DNA of 64,000 nt from Ciborinia camelliae. Its lineage: Eukaryota > Ascomycota > Leotiomycetes > Helotiales > Sclerotiniaceae. This document shows positions 23,598 through 35,898 of this stretch, one piece after another (positions within the stretch are counted from its first letter, which is position 1; each line of letters starts with the position of its first letter). The position numbers and the translations under genes are program-made. The notes under the pieces are model-generated. The model saw nothing but the letters and a program-made list of their open reading frames with translations. It made no database searches and was not told where the DNA came from. The DNA lies in NCBI GenBank assembly GCA_025890175.1, contig JANPYM010000011.1, forward strand, positions 1,034,299-1,098,298. Reading direction: 5' to 3'.

Positions 23598-24962
23598 ATG
23601 CCTATTCGTGAAGATTTCAGCGACTCTGCCGCCGAGCCTTCTCTCACAAGTCCGCCGAGAAATTCACAGATTCATCTTCTTATACGACGAAGACTTACTA
23701 GGAATTTTCTAGATGTCCTTGGTGCCGCCTTTTCGGGACAGTTGGTACGTTCAATGATGTATTTCAATGAAAAATCCCAGCTACAAGGCTTGGATTCGGA
23801 AATGGCGTGTACCGGGATGCTTGCTCATATTCACGAGGTCCTAAAGACTTCTGTCGCTATCTTCTTTCCAACATTGATGCGAGGGATGTTATCAGAGTTG
23901 GATTATGCGCGCAATACTAGAGATATTTTTCGCATAATGGAAATCGAAACATTCGAAGACGATGATTGGCGTGGTCGAGAAGTATTGAAAGCGTTGACTG
24001 ACGATACCATCAGTCCCGAACAACACCGGCAAAACACCATTCGAAGAGCTCAGCATATGACACAGCTACGAAATTTGAAAGCCATACTAATCTTGAGGCA
24101 TCGGGCTATCTGGCTGCATCGACCACAGCTCGAAGCTGAAGACAATCCGCAATCGCGTCAACAAATTCCAAATGAACAAGGCATACGATTACGGTCAACC
24201 GAAGTCTTTCTACGACAAATGGAAGCCGACACTAACCCAGCTCATCAACATCTAATTCGAATGATTCGACCACAGATTAAAGCTCAAGCCCTGCCATATT
24301 TGAATGAACACCGCTTGATTGCAAACCTAAGAATGATGAGAGACAATTTAGGACCCCAAGAGAGACTAGTAGCAGACCCTAGACCCAACCTCGAACCACC
24401 AACGGAACTAAATTCTATTGAAACGCTTGATCAACAACGATATACACTCTACAATGAAGTATTCAATCACCTTGATGATAAAGAGTCAAGCGTACTGTGT
24501 CGCTTAATGACATATGCTCGGATAATTCGATTGCTCCTACGAAAACGGGAAACTAATAGTCTTTTGGGGGGAGAATTGACGGTACGAACTGAGCAACTGA
24601 TGAAAGAAGTGGAAGGTATAGTAGTTGCGTCGCGAACAGCCGGTCAATCTTCAACAAGAAAAGCAGGCGAACAACTTGCATCGGAGCCAAGTCAAAGTGA
24701 TGTACGCCTTCGAGGACATAGTATGGAGCAGATAGCCCTCTCAAGCCCTGTTTCCTTGGCCAGACCACACTTGAGCTCACGGTTTCTTGAGCGAGCACAA
24801 ATGGAAGCCTTGCAGAATTCTACAACTGACAGTCCGGATCCAGTTGCAACAGATAAAGATTCTAATGTTGCAAGTTCAGTTCCTGACGCCGCATCCGTAC
24901 CCGGACGATCGCCATCAAGCTCATCTATTATTGACTTCCGCCATCAACCAGTTCGTGAGTAA
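23598..24962 (+). CDS. Unknown helical protein, 454 residues
   Basis: The first ATG of an open frame is at 23598. The frame extends further upstream, but without an ATG. I do not recognise the family. Residues about 30-330 look helical, with many Arg, Gln and Leu (for example IHLLIRRRLTRNFLDVLGAA, RQNTIRRAQHMTQLRNLKAI). The C-terminal third is Ser/Pro-rich and probably disordered. No signal peptide or transmembrane helix is seen. The ORF ends VRE-stop. A GTGAGT at 24955, paired with a CTTCAG acceptor ending near 25028, would instead continue the frame for about 28 residues, so the C terminus is uncertain. It is convergent with the PNGase A-like gene. Confidence 0.65.
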   Translation: MPIREDFSDSAAEPSLTSPPRNSQIHLLIRRRLTRNFLDVLGAAFSGQLVRSMMYFNEKSQLQGLDSEMACTGMLAHIHEVLKTSVAIFFPTLMRGMLSELDYARNTRDIFRIMEIETFEDDDWRGREVLKALTDDTISPEQHRQNTIRRAQHMTQLRNLKAILILRHRAIWLHRPQLEAEDNPQSRQQIPNEQGIRLRSTEVFLRQMEADTNPAHQHLIRMIRPQIKAQALPYLNEHRLIANLRMMRDNLGPQERLVADPRPNLEPPTELNSIETLDQQRYTLYNEVFNHLDDKESSVLCRLMTYARIIRLLLRKRETNSLLGGELTVRTEQLMKEVEGIVVASRTAGQSSTRKAGEQLASEPSQSDVRLRGHSMEQIALSSPVSLARPHLSSRFLERAQMEALQNSTTDSPDPVATDKDSNVASSVPDAASVPGRSPSSSSIIDFRHQPVRE

Positions 24963-25826
24963 ATGGCGCCTCTTGAAATTCCTTTTGATTCATCTGTAAT
25001 TCGGGACGGAACGGTCTCGCTCTTCAGGAACTCAGAGAATCGGTGGAGGTCTATCCTACGGCCTCTCAACATGTCAATGGCGTTCATTGGGTGTTTTAAA
25101 ATCTTACTTCAAGTAACTGTTTGCACGCGAGCGAAGCGAAATCATCAAAAAATCAGTAGGGTTGCATATCTAGAAACCCGTGTTGAAAGTTAAAGCGTAA
25201 ATGGGCGATTGTTTGAACATCTTGCCAGTATTTTGATGTCCGGATCTGGTGGTGTGTGGATGGCAATTTTACTAGTATTGAGACAGAGCGGAAGCTCAAA
25301 GCGAGTGGGGGTATTGAAAGTGGTTTTTAGGAAAGTGGTAGAAATCAGCGGAGATATCGTTTTGTTCTAGAAATACGTTTTGTACTATGCCAGCGAATTT
25401 TATTTTACAGCAGCCCTTTTTCTCATAGAATATAATGCTTGAAAATTGAGATTGGAATCAGATGTATATCTGGGGTCTTCGACCTCCCTGGTAGTCTGAG
25501 TTTCAAATATCTGAATATAGCCTGAATGTCGTAATTCCACAGCTATCTTGAATTAAAAGGGGCTTCAAGCACTGCGAGTAGCACAGGATGTGAATCGCCA
25601 GACCAACAAATATATATCCAAGCAAATGCAAGCACCATACATCACTGAACTTTACGCGCAATCAACAAAACATAATGTGAAGGATAATATGTACTGGGTG
25701 TTTTAAAAGTATATACAACTCAACCATTACACGCAGAATACAACTATGTCCAAAATTTTGCATCCCATGCACCACCACATCCCCCTCTCTCCATCACCTA
25801 AGATCTTTTTCCCCTAAGATTACAAA
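24963..25826. terminator. Convergent 3' intergenic region
   Basis: This separates the stop codons of the unknown 454-residue gene (plus) and the PNGase A-like gene (minus). It is AT-rich with no other gene. A possible terminal exon of the upstream gene (about 25,029-25,115) is the only coding candidate. Confidence 0.4.
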
Positions 25827-28036
25827 TTAAGAACCCCCGCCAACAAGCATAGGCTTAGGATTTCCCTTCCCCCTCCCAATAGCCTCCTTAGGACTCATAA
25901 CACTCTGACTCCAATAAGCACCTCCAGATCTACTATTTGAATAACTCGCAATTTCAGCCCCAACCAATCGTTCCACATCATGAACAATCGTGGAATTAAC
26001 GGCCTCTACATCGCGATAATACAATTCCGTATCCATCGTATCACCATTACCATCCAGCCCACTAAACCCAAAAACTTGACTCGTGCTACCAAATCCTGAA
26101 CTTCCAGCAGAAGTACCCAGATAATGCGCAGATCCATCTTGGGTGGTTGATAAATGGGTTCCAGAGAAACCAGATACAAGAGCAGCGGATGAGGGAAGAT
26201 AGGCAAAGGGTTGCAGACCACTGGGGAAGACTGAGGTTCCTGAGATGAGGAGATCGAGACCCCGGGTGATGATGGCATCAAGAGTGAAGTTTGTGGAAGA
26301 GAGAACGAGGTAAGTTGTGTTTACCCAGACGGGGTATGTATATTCTGATTTGTATTTTGTGGAGCTTCCTGATGTTGAGGTGTCAATACCGTAGGTTGTT
26401 GCGTTGTTGATTTGGATGGCACCAAAAGCGGTGTATTGGCCGTAGTTCAGAGCGCTCAGTTCTTGAGACCACGTTGAAGTGGTAGTGCCGTTTTCGGTAA
26501 TAACAGTGGAGGAAATGGAAAGCGAACGTTGAACGTTGGTTGTGTAAGTGAGTGTTTCATTCGCACCCGATGCGTTTTGAGTAAGAAATTGCGAGGTAGT
26601 GATGATAGGGGCGGGAAGTGAAAGTGAGGGTGCAGTGCCGGTAGTGATGGAATCATTGGAGTCAAGCCAGATGAAGATTTTGCCCGTGACGAGCCAGTAG
26701 CTCCCAACTGTATCAATGAGTGTACCGCTTCCTTCGCCATCGTCTATGATGCCTGCAACCCGGATTTCAAATGTATGCTCAGATCCATCGCAGAGAATAG
26801 GTAGCCAAGGAGTAATGTCAATCTCGTGCTCTCGGAGATCGAAAGCATCGAGACCTACGATTGGTCTCCAAAGTCCAGGTACAATACCCCCCGTAAAGAC
26901 TACTGGAAATGGCCATTGAACACCAGCTAGCTGCCCATCAATTAAAACCTGGACTTCTCGAAATGGCGAATATCCGTACAGTGTTCCATCATAGTCTTCA
27001 AATGTTTCGGTATCTGACTGAAGCACATTGCCCCACCAAAATTCCTCGGTAGACTGACCACATGCTGAGATAGAAAAGACAGCACGGTTGACATTCTGTG
27101 GGAAGCTAATCGTGTTTGTGGCATTGTCACCTGGCAACGTGAACACACTCACAGCATTTTGTGCACCATGTCTTGCGGAAATGGGAATGATCAAATCAGC
27201 AGGCTCGACAGTTTCTTCACTCGTGAAGAAAGTAGCTGTAAGTGTAGTATTGTAGTATCCAGTATATGTGCTATCGATCAAGTTTCCAAGGTCAAAAATG
27301 AGGGTCTGAGACGAGTTCCAGAAATAAAGATATTCAGTCATATCCTTGATATATTCCCATCTAATCCCAGCTGTTGTTGGTTCTGCAGTAGATGTTCTCC
27401 AAACCTCAGAATCTCCAAAATACATTAGTGCGAGACGGTCGAATTGACGGCCACTTGAAGTGACCGTGAAATTCATAACCACTCTATTAAACTTGCAGCC
27501 AGGTGGTGTATAAGTGCCTGCAGCATTGTTAGCTGATTGGTAATTCTACACATATACAATGGAAATTACATACCAACATATGGGATGCCATAGCTGTAGC
27601 CGAAGGTATGTTCCATCAACACGACCTTGCAGCTAGTAGCACCATTTGTCGACGCGATTATCGCAGTTTCCTCCACTCCATTATACGACGCCGTCTCATC
27701 TGTAATACCGGGAGGAATAAGAACTGGTTGGTAGACTTGAAACACTTCAAGTACTGCCGAAGAAGGTGTAGCAGAGGGTTCTAGTGCCACCGAGTATTTT
27801 ACCAAATTGGATTTTGGTATTGTATCAGCTGTAGCCTCCGGAGAGCATGGTCGTAGAAACCAATATATCAACGACAGACCGAAGCTTAGAACAAGAAAGA
27901 ATATCTTGATGTATTTGGTGTTTGGTCGATTTTTGTAGCCAGATGCATAATCGGTTCCAATAAGTGGAGCATCAACTCCAACATGAATGTCTCTCTTCGA
28001 ATCAAACTGATCATCGAGATGATTTTTTCCTGACAT
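25827..28036 (-). CDS. PNGase A-like membrane-anchored glycoamidase
   Basis: There are two exons, 28036-27574 and 27517-25827. They are joined across a 56-nt GTATGT...GCAG intron in phase 1 and give 717 residues. Across the junction the protein reads YVGTYTPPGCKFNRVVMNF, a typical start of the peptide-N4-(N-acetyl-beta-glucosaminyl)asparagine amidase A domain. A single transmembrane helix at about residues 43-61 (IKIFFLVLSFGLSLIYWF) suggests a type II protein with the enzyme domain outside the cytosol. Later family-like segments include LALMYFGDSEVWRTSTAEPT, IRWEYIKDMTEYLYF and the FREVQVLIDGQLAGVQWPFP block. Almond PNGase A removes N-glycans; activity of fungal members is inferred. Many Asn-X-Ser/Thr sites fit a secretory route. 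Confidence 0.85.
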
Positions 28037-28146
28037 TGTAACTTCTCAACTTGGAAATTTTCCACCGGGAAAGAAGGGTTGCACAAAGGTAGGAAGGGGT
28101 GTTCGATAAGCCAAGCCACAGTGGCACTATCAACGTTTGTTACCCC

Positions 28147-28593
28147 TCAACTGTGTTGTGAATCCCAATATCTTTTTCGTGCTTCGATTGCGAGTTCAAT
28201 TCCTCGAAATCGATTTTGGAAATAATTGAAGACGCCGAATTCCTCACGGGTCATCACATATGTTGTAGGTTCTACTTGAATCTTTATCCAGATCTCGTTG
28301 ATTGCGACTTCTAAGGTACTGACGACAAGTGGGTCTTCGGCAGCTTCCTCAAAGTCTCGAGCAAGATCTAAAGCTTGGGAAGTGGAAAGCGTGCCGACGG
28401 AGGCTTGTCTATACCCCTCTCCGCTACTTTCGGTTCCACCGCTCATTATCGTTTGAATAGATAAGGAGGAATCGAGATAATCTGGGATATCGATATGGGT
28501 CTTATACGACGAAAGAGGAAGGTGCGCGTCCTGAATGAAAGGCATGTTGACGGAGGGATATGGAAAAATAATAAGGGCTTTATCGAGTTGCAT
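28147..28593 (-). CDS. Small protein of unknown function
   Basis: An ORF of 148 residues that ends 110 bp upstream of the PNGase A-like start, on the same strand. A second Met at residue 51 (MSGGTESSGEGYRQ) could be the true start, giving 98 residues. The C-terminal part is the most protein-like: LDLARDFEEAAEDPLVVSTL and MTREEFGVFNYFQNRFRGIE. I recall similar short fungal proteins with a Thr-Arg-Glu/Asp-Glu-Phe...Phe-Asn-Tyr-Phe core but cannot name a function. No signal peptide is seen. Confidence 0.62.
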   Translation of the reverse strand: MQLDKALIIFPYPSVNMPFIQDAHLPLSSYKTHIDIPDYLDSSLSIQTIMSGGTESSGEGYRQASVGTLSTSQALDLARDFEEAAEDPLVVSTLEVAINEIWIKIQVEPTTYVMTREEFGVFNYFQNRFRGIELAIEARKRYWDSQHS

Positions 28594-31500
28594 TGATTGT
28601 CATATGATAGGTACTTAGGTACTTTATGGTCTCGATGTGATTCGGACGATTGCCTTATTCAGGAAACACTGCAGCTCAGCTTGTCTGACCCAAATAACTC
28701 TTCTGGGAAGGTGGTTGGAGATGGATCGACGAATTCGATGCTTTGTATTTCAATTTGTTGTTGCTTGGATTTTGCTTGACGATACTGAACGAGGGGATTG
28801 GATATGAATTCGCTTTATAATGGAAGTAGATATTCTAATTGGAAAAGAATGAAGGAAAAAAGTAGAGGGACTGGCCAGAAGAGGTTGTGTCCTCTATATA
28901 GTAGTGCTCGAAAAGTATAAGTTCTTGGCTTACATCTTACATGTCCCCGAAATCTTATTATTACAGATATTGAACCCCAGCATCGTAGAAAGTATAAGAT
29001 CCGATTATTATAATGGAACATTTCCGCGCTCTGTTTTTTGGACCCAAAAAGCTTGTTTTGCTTGTGGAGCCGTATATCTACCCAGGTAAGCTCCTGGGGA
29101 GCATCATCTTTTGGACCCAATAATTTACCTCAAGGGTCGATTTATCGAGTAAGTAAATATGGAGTTTTAACTAGATGTCGAATCGTCTTACGCATAAAAT
29201 TGCGATCTTTGCTAGAATCGGAGTTGGCTCTTTTTCACCAAGATTTTTTGATACCATTTTCTCCTCAAAACTTCTACACTGTACTTCAACCCGATCATGA
29301 TGACGTTATGAGCAATCCATGAGTCCATGATTCTGTGAACCATGGACGTTATGGCGTAGGTAAAGTTTAGCTAGCTGGTGATAGGATTTTGATGGCAAAG
29401 ACCTTGAAGGACCCCTAATCTACCAGTCTAGACCATGGTACCTAAATATAATTCAATCTAATGTCCTCGTACCTGTCTTTCTGTACCTAGACCTCGATGT
29501 ACGTACGGTACCGGTACTTGACTGACTGAAATCCCTACCTACCTGATGAATTCCAACGCGGAAGTCTGATTGAGGTTTCCCAATATAAATTTTAATATAA
29601 CCTTGGAATAAGATGATAGTACCCAGGTAAAATTAACTCCTGGCCAGACATTTGTGCTAAGCGAAGAGTTTCCAGATTGGTATACAACTTGCGCTGCAAC
29701 TCACCTGCACTCTCTGTTCTTCAGCTCCGTATAATTTTAGCATAATTATTGGTAGGCAATAATACTCCGTAAACTATAGACTATATTACCTCCTCCTACC
29801 TTGGTAGCTTCCTCAGAAGCACGGAGCAACTGCCACTTCAGCCATAGTTCTGGCGCTAAGCGAATGGATGGATGGAGAACCAACGAACCAACGAATAAAC
29901 GAATAAAGTATAATAATCGTCTCCCCTGTGATTTCACATCAACGATTCAGCATATCAATCTCTCCGCGGACTCTCTTCACCTTTTCCGAGTGAAAAGAGA
30001 GTTTCATTCCATGAATCCGCGACCCATCAATGAACAATTGTTCAAATCTATGACCTAACTCGTACGACATAAACTGTTTTAAGATTAGGGGGCTCGCAAA
30101 TGGTCATGGATTATTCCGTTTGTACCGATACTGACTGTACAAGTTTCCCTTCGATTATTCTATAGCTTGATTTTGATATTGGTCCAGCGGGGGTCATGAT
30201 ATGGTACCACCTGCTTGGGAAAGGAAAGGGAAGCATCTGCTCAGCCACAAGAAATCCGAGAAACAGGAACAGTCAAGGCACCAAACCAATGTCTCGTGCT
30301 GACTCTGGGTTTGTTGACTAATGGTTAAACTTCGCTAGATGATTAACTTTTACGATAACAACTGAACTCTACTGGATGGATACGTTGGGCGCAACTGAAT
30401 TTTCTACAAAATCTCGAAATCTCGCACTTAGAATCCGAAGACAACTTAAGGGCCGGAGGCTTGGTGTCTACATTTTACAATATCATAATAATGTCCTTGG
30501 AGTTTGAATGATCGTTTTGCTTTAAGGTTTCATATGATTATTTCCGTCTACTCGGATGAGTCGGATCGTACATACGCAATTCTTTTCCGTATTTTTCTAC
30601 CTCCGTGATGCATTGGGGACTCTTCCCGAAATCTCAAACAACAATTTCCTGTCCTCCTTCCCGCCCCCCGGGCCAGATAATCTTGCTCCGCAATCCCGCA
30701 ATATCCGCAATAAGAGGCGTTCAGTAACATGAATCTTCCCAGCCCAGACGTCCCATCATCTTTGGTCCTCAAGGCTGCTTGCCTTTCATATAGGTAATAT
30801 GGTCCATCCACTTTCAGACCGGTGGTAGCACGAAGCATCTGTGAGAATCGAAATTCTGATATAAATATAAAATATTCGCCTTCTCGTTAGATTGATTACA
30901 AGTAGCCATACTGAGCCACACTACTCGGAGATTCGGATTTGACGCCACACGACAGGCAGCTCCAGGAAGTTCGTTCCAGACTTTCTAGTCGTTGATTCGT
31001 GGAAATCTTCCGCTGTATAGAATAACATCATCACCCAAAAAATGGCCGGCCCCTCTATTTAAGCATCTCGGAAGATGATTCCGATTCTAATAATGTCACA
31101 ATGTTTTAAAAAGGCTCTGGGCGTAGAAGTCTATAACCGAGCGGTTTAACAAGTTTAAGTTTAAACCCCTGACTTGCCATTGGTTTTTCGGCTGTCTGGC
31201 ACATGTCTAGCTTCTCATATGCATCCAATTCAATGCAATTGCAGAGAGTTCGGGGTCTCGGGTAGTATTTTTCACAGAACGAAGACTTCCTCAAACCAAT
31301 AATAGGGATGGATCGTCACTAGATTGGGCTTATATTATATAAACTCAAAATACGCGTGTACGGCAACGGCTCGATAATAACCCATTAAGCTTTTAGCACC
31401 CACCTTTTCTTCCCCAAAATCTACCTTTCGTTGGATCAATTTTCTCAAACTTACGAGTTGCGCTGATGCGATGTCATCTTAATGGTGTAGGTTCGACTTC

Positions 31501-32764
31501 GGTTTTAGGGGAACGGAATTATATCGGTCAGTTGAAGTAAGGTGATTAGTCGCTAGCAAAATCCATGTATGTATAGGAAATATAGGTATTTAAAGTCAAA
31601 TCGTATTTTTCTGTCCAATGTCGATGCCAATAAAGCTGCTTAGACTCTTTAGAGATGCAACAAACTAGCTATCTCCTTGTAGATCTGCCTGTATAAAATG
31701 AAAATAACGTTGGAAATAATGTAGATAACTTATCAACTCCGTTATTTGATGCGTCCACTTGTAAGCAATTTTCCCCAAATCGTACTAAAACTCGCTTCCA
31801 CCTCGATTAAACCCAGAACTCCACCTCTCCTCCCAGGAGATAACTAGGTTACTACCTACATCTCGAAAGTCTAAACGCCTCTAATCTATTAAACTTTTGG
31901 TTTTGACTTTTGTTATACAGCTGGCAGCTGCAGACTAAACTCCCCGAGTGTAGACATATGCTCGCCAAAAAGGTCTTGTTATGATTACTGATCTCCGCGG
32001 TTGGAGATCAGTGGAGCCTCATAAAAAATCAAAAATCAAAACCCAATATTTTACATGATGCAAATGAGGTGGACGGTTAAATCGGCACCAACGGGTACAG
32101 TAGAAGGTTTGAGGAAATTTCGAGAAATTTTCAATGATTTGAATTGAAGCAAACTTTATTTACAAGTAGTGCGGGAAAGGCTGAGATATGACCACTCCAG
32201 TCCATCTACTTAAGGGTATTCTCTGTGCGTATTCAGGACGTCGATGTCATACGGCTGAAAGAACCGGTCGTTGAGCAAGTACCATCAAAAAGTGCCGGGA
32301 AGCTTGTCCGATCTGCCTGCCTGCCTACCTCAATCCGGGATTCCCACAACAGACATTAGTTTGCTAGTCTGAAATGGTTTCCCAAAGGGGAAAAATATAC
32401 ATACGAGCCGCAGGAGTCTAGCCGCCTCGCCCCGCGCCAACAAATTTATACTTTCCTTTAGTTCCATTCCATTCCTTACCACCTCAAGCTTAACCGCTCG
32501 GGCCTAGCAGAAGGCTTAATCTTACTTATGATGTTGGTGTTGGTGCTAGGCATTATTCTTCCACAATGTCGTGATTGCATGTGAGTGGTATGTCATGGTT
32601 TGATGAGTATGTTTGTTTATACTTGACACATAATAAATAACAAGACAAGTTTACTTCACTTGAAGGTCTAAATGTAAGACTGTCCATGGCTCGATCATGG
32701 AGTGAGGACCTCTGGCCATGCTCAAGGCACGTGAGATTGAGCTTTCTCATTCAATAATCTCCTT
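28594..32764. other. Gene-poor AT-rich region
   Basis: About 4.2 kb in which I see no supportable gene. Stop codons are frequent in all frames, and the longest ORFs (60-100 codons) carry no motif. The region begins a 7-kb low-gene stretch that also contains a MITE-like element and a PLC-like pseudogene. This fits an old repeat-rich or RIP-affected segment, though that was not tested. Confidence 0.5.
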
Positions 32765-32900
32765 CAGGATTTCCAATAGTCCGGACTGCAGTCCCGACAA
32801 TGAAATGTTCTTCCATTTTGTATATAAATAGATTTATATATTGAAACTATTTAATCCTATAATATATCTAGACTACTAGTCCGGACTATTGGACACCCTG
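32765..32900. mobile_element. MITE-like element with terminal inverted repeats
   Basis: The left end CAGGATTTCCAATAGTCCGG and the inverse of the right end CAGGGTGTCCAATAGTCCGG match over about 23 bp with three mismatches; both continue ACT. The 136-bp span has an AT-rich middle and no coding capacity. The size, the CAGG termini and the inverted repeats fit a non-autonomous DNA transposon derivative of the Tc1/mariner-pogo kind, but no clear TA target duplication is visible. Confidence 0.6.
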
Positions 32901-34024
32901 AATATCTTATACGTATTATGTCTCAAGGCATTTCAAACAGAAGAGTGTTTCTCCTGAACAGTATATACTTCAGTTGATTGTGACTTTTAGACGAAGGCTT
33001 CCAGATTCCCCTTTCCATCTACCATCATATGACGTTTCCAACAGTCCATAACCACAGGAACAGGAGGGGGACGTGGAAAGTAGATGATCTTAACGGAGGA
33101 AAATGCTGGTGGGAAACTTTTCTCCATTCATCTACGAACATTAACACCAATAATATAATCTGGTCAAATTTGACTTCAATTGTTTTTTGGTTGTGTGGAA
33201 TTTCATCTATCACTTGGTCTATGATGGTTATGTGACGTATTTCTGTAAGACAATCTCGTATTTTCTTAATCAACATACTTTCGAGGTTGAATTGACTTAT
33301 CATGGCACGGTTTTATCAGATTAAAATACTATCCGTTAGTAGGGATCAATATGGAAGGTGTGAAGGTCGATATAGCCTCACGATCGTAGCTCTAATAATA
33401 AATCAATCCTTCCACACCTACAACCAGAATTCCCCCTCACCGTCGTTATCCAGAACAAAAATGGGACTAGACAATGATGAGTTCTCCCAATTTCTGACTT
33501 GTGCAATAAAATTTTCTCAGATTACTACTACTACTAGTTGTCAACGATACTCAAGAGATGGGATATTCTTAGTTCAGTCCATTATTGGCTATCCGCTTAT
33601 CTACACATACAATTCATTCTCGTCTCTATTTTCATACTATTTGCAATGTTGAATCTCAATCAATACATTCTTTCAATCCTATTTCTTCTTCTACCTACGG
33701 TACTTCCAGAATCGAAATCTTAAGTCGAGCTTATCATCGGAGTACTATACGATTGACACTTGATATCTAATGAATCGCATCGCATGAAATGGTCTGCCAA
33801 TACGACCATTTCTTTCGGTGTTTACATACATTCTTTTTCCCATTCCTCTGCCCAATGCTGGCTCCTAACAAACATTGCAGGCACCAGCTCTGAATCCTGC
33901 ATCTCCTGAGTTCTCAATCAAAGTGACACAAAGCGCCGAAGCAACATATCGCATCAATAACTAGTTCGAACCATTCGCCATCTGTGGCCCCTAACAACCT
34001 CGATAAATCATACCCTAGCCCCTG
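32901..34024. other. Intergenic DNA between the MITE-like element and the PLC-like relic
   Basis: No gene is recognised. ORFs up to 116 codons (33,302-33,652) are low-information and contain no motif. The part next to 34,025 may include further degraded 3' sequence of the relic on the minus strand. Confidence 0.4.
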
Positions 34025-34640
34025 TGGCTCCTCCCACCCCACGCATCCCGAATCTTAATCAAATCCTCATGAAAACCCTCCAATCTAAGCCTATTGCCTC
34101 CATCCCCGCTCCTCATTCGCATCGTGCGAAATATCAAGCACCATCATTTCACCCGGATATTCTCTCGTAAAGTGATTTATATCCCCAATCATACTCTCAA
34201 TACTCTGTCCCGTAGCACCCCCTACCTACAGCGAGGAACCATGATATGTCATCCATTCATCTTTGTAAAGCAGCAGACAGACGTCTAGCCAGCGGGCTCC
34301 GTAGATAAGTTGTTGATATATGGATTCAGATTGTGTTTGTGTCTCGTGTAGTGTGCCGGGTCCGTTTAGGGAATGGGTGATAATTGGCGGCGGCGTCGTT
34401 GAACATGGGCATACTGATTCCGCAAAGGGATTTGAGGGAGAAGGTGGAGTAGGTAGATTGCATCCAGGCGACGGGGAGATTAGTACTGATTTATGGGGGG
34501 TTGGATTCCATTACCTACAAAGATGAGGGGATGAAGATGGTTGTTGATGAAGCATAGGTTGGCGATTGATTCTTTAGCGTTATCGAGGGAGGAGAGATTT
34601 TCATGGTAGAGAATTTCGGTTTGGGTCGGAGTGCCTTTTG
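34025..34640 (-). pseudogene. Broken PLC-like phosphodiesterase gene
   Basis: Reading the minus strand gives successive blocks in different frames. Near 34,477-34,390: VAWMQSTYSTFSLKSLCGIS, then MPMFNDAAAN. From about 34,389 to 34,232: LIYGARWLDVCLLLYKDEWM, then TYHGSS. From about 34,220 to 34,110: GQSIESMIGDINHFTREYPG, then EMMVLDISHDANEE. From about 34,104 to 34,030: LEGFHEDLIKIRDAWGG. The order (catalytic-loop region, YGARWLDVC strand, HG, then the EYPGE...LDISHD segment) is that of fungal PLC-like TIM-barrel phosphodiesterases. The frame changes near 34,390 and 34,105, and an in-frame TAG lies near 34,228. The histidine expected in the first catalytic block (GTHD in the family) is Phe-Asn-Asp here. 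This appears to be a dead copy, not closely similar to the intact PLC-like gene at 42.7-44.1 kb. Confidence 0.72.
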
Positions 34641-35898
34641 AGAGGGTAGGAGTCAGGTGTTGGCGAGGGTCCCTAGTGGTGCACCGATATTTTCATCCAC
34701 CTAGGTAGTCGAGAGAAAAGAGATACGACAAACACCACTCTCGAAACTTCTTCCTCTGGTTCTCACCTCATTACCCCGGACAACTATCTTGCCCCCTTAA
34801 ACACCACAGACCTATTCCTCTATTCGCAAAACTTATCTAATGATGCGCTGTCTTTAAACGAAAGTGGAAGAAAAGAGATTGGTAAGAAATGAATATCTTG
34901 AAAGGAGAAAAGAGAGTGGAGTATAGTTGGTATTCTATACTACGGAGAAGGCATTCTGAATTAAATGTTTAATAAACGGAGTATTGATTTGCATCACGAC
35001 TATGGATGTTATTCCAAACACTTCATCCCTAATAAGCTCCTTCCGATAAGCTTGTACTTCCGAAAATGTCATTTTGAGTGAGCCGAAGTAGAAACGAAAT
35101 GGAAACCGATTGATATTATATTTCATGGAAAAGGCATCGTAAAATTTCATGTTCGATCCAACTAACATTAAAGTAATGTCCATCTACATCATGGACATTC
35201 GATGATTTTTTTGGCCACTGGCAATGCACTGAGAGGAGAACTGCAAGTCAAACTTTGTCGCACGGATTTTTGTCGAACAAATTCCAAACGTTAATTGCGG
35301 CTAAAGTCACAGAGGAGGAGTATGAGGTGTAGAGGCGATTTTAATAATTGAGTTGAGGGGATATAAGATGGAGCTAGATATTTTGAGGGCAAAAGTTTGG
35401 CTTGGGGGTCAAGAGAATCATTGTGACGTAAACAGACTGGTCTAATAATAATAAAACTGAGGAATAGACTCAAGAAGATGAGGATATTTAGTATGGAGAT
35501 GGTTCTCAACATTGTGGCTGCAAGATATCAGATGGTACTTTCTTCATGGAAAAATGACAAAATGCGCGCTTGAGCATTGCGGGTAGAGACTCTCAAGTCA
35601 AACTACAACTTTGCCACCAATCCACATCGTCGGGTATCAACTTCAGACGAACAGCCAAAATCTCAAATCCAGTCCAATCCCTAAATATTCATCACACAAG
35701 AACCACTTGCACAGATCAAATCCTTCCCAAAAGACAAATTGATGGTGATCATGATCAATGGAGGTATTTCATTCCCAAATGCTGCAGGTATGAAAGTACT
35801 ATGCTCTATATGTAGATTCCGAGCCTAGCCATCGATCATGCGACAGCAAAACACCATATCCCATTTCCCTCAAGAAGTAAAATCGTTAACATATTCGT
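34641..35898. other. Intergenic region, no gene confirmed
   Basis: No supported gene. Two minus-strand ORFs (35,291-35,512, with a hydrophobic N terminus, and 34,935-35,183) could be parts of a small secreted protein, but no splice pair joins them convincingly. The last part is the 3' flank of RPS23. Confidence 0.35.

Noticed and set aside
35291..35512. 73-codon minus-strand ORF with a hydrophobic N terminus (possible secreted peptide)
   Set aside because: No conserved sequence after the hydrophobic segment and no convincing exon to join; could be chance.
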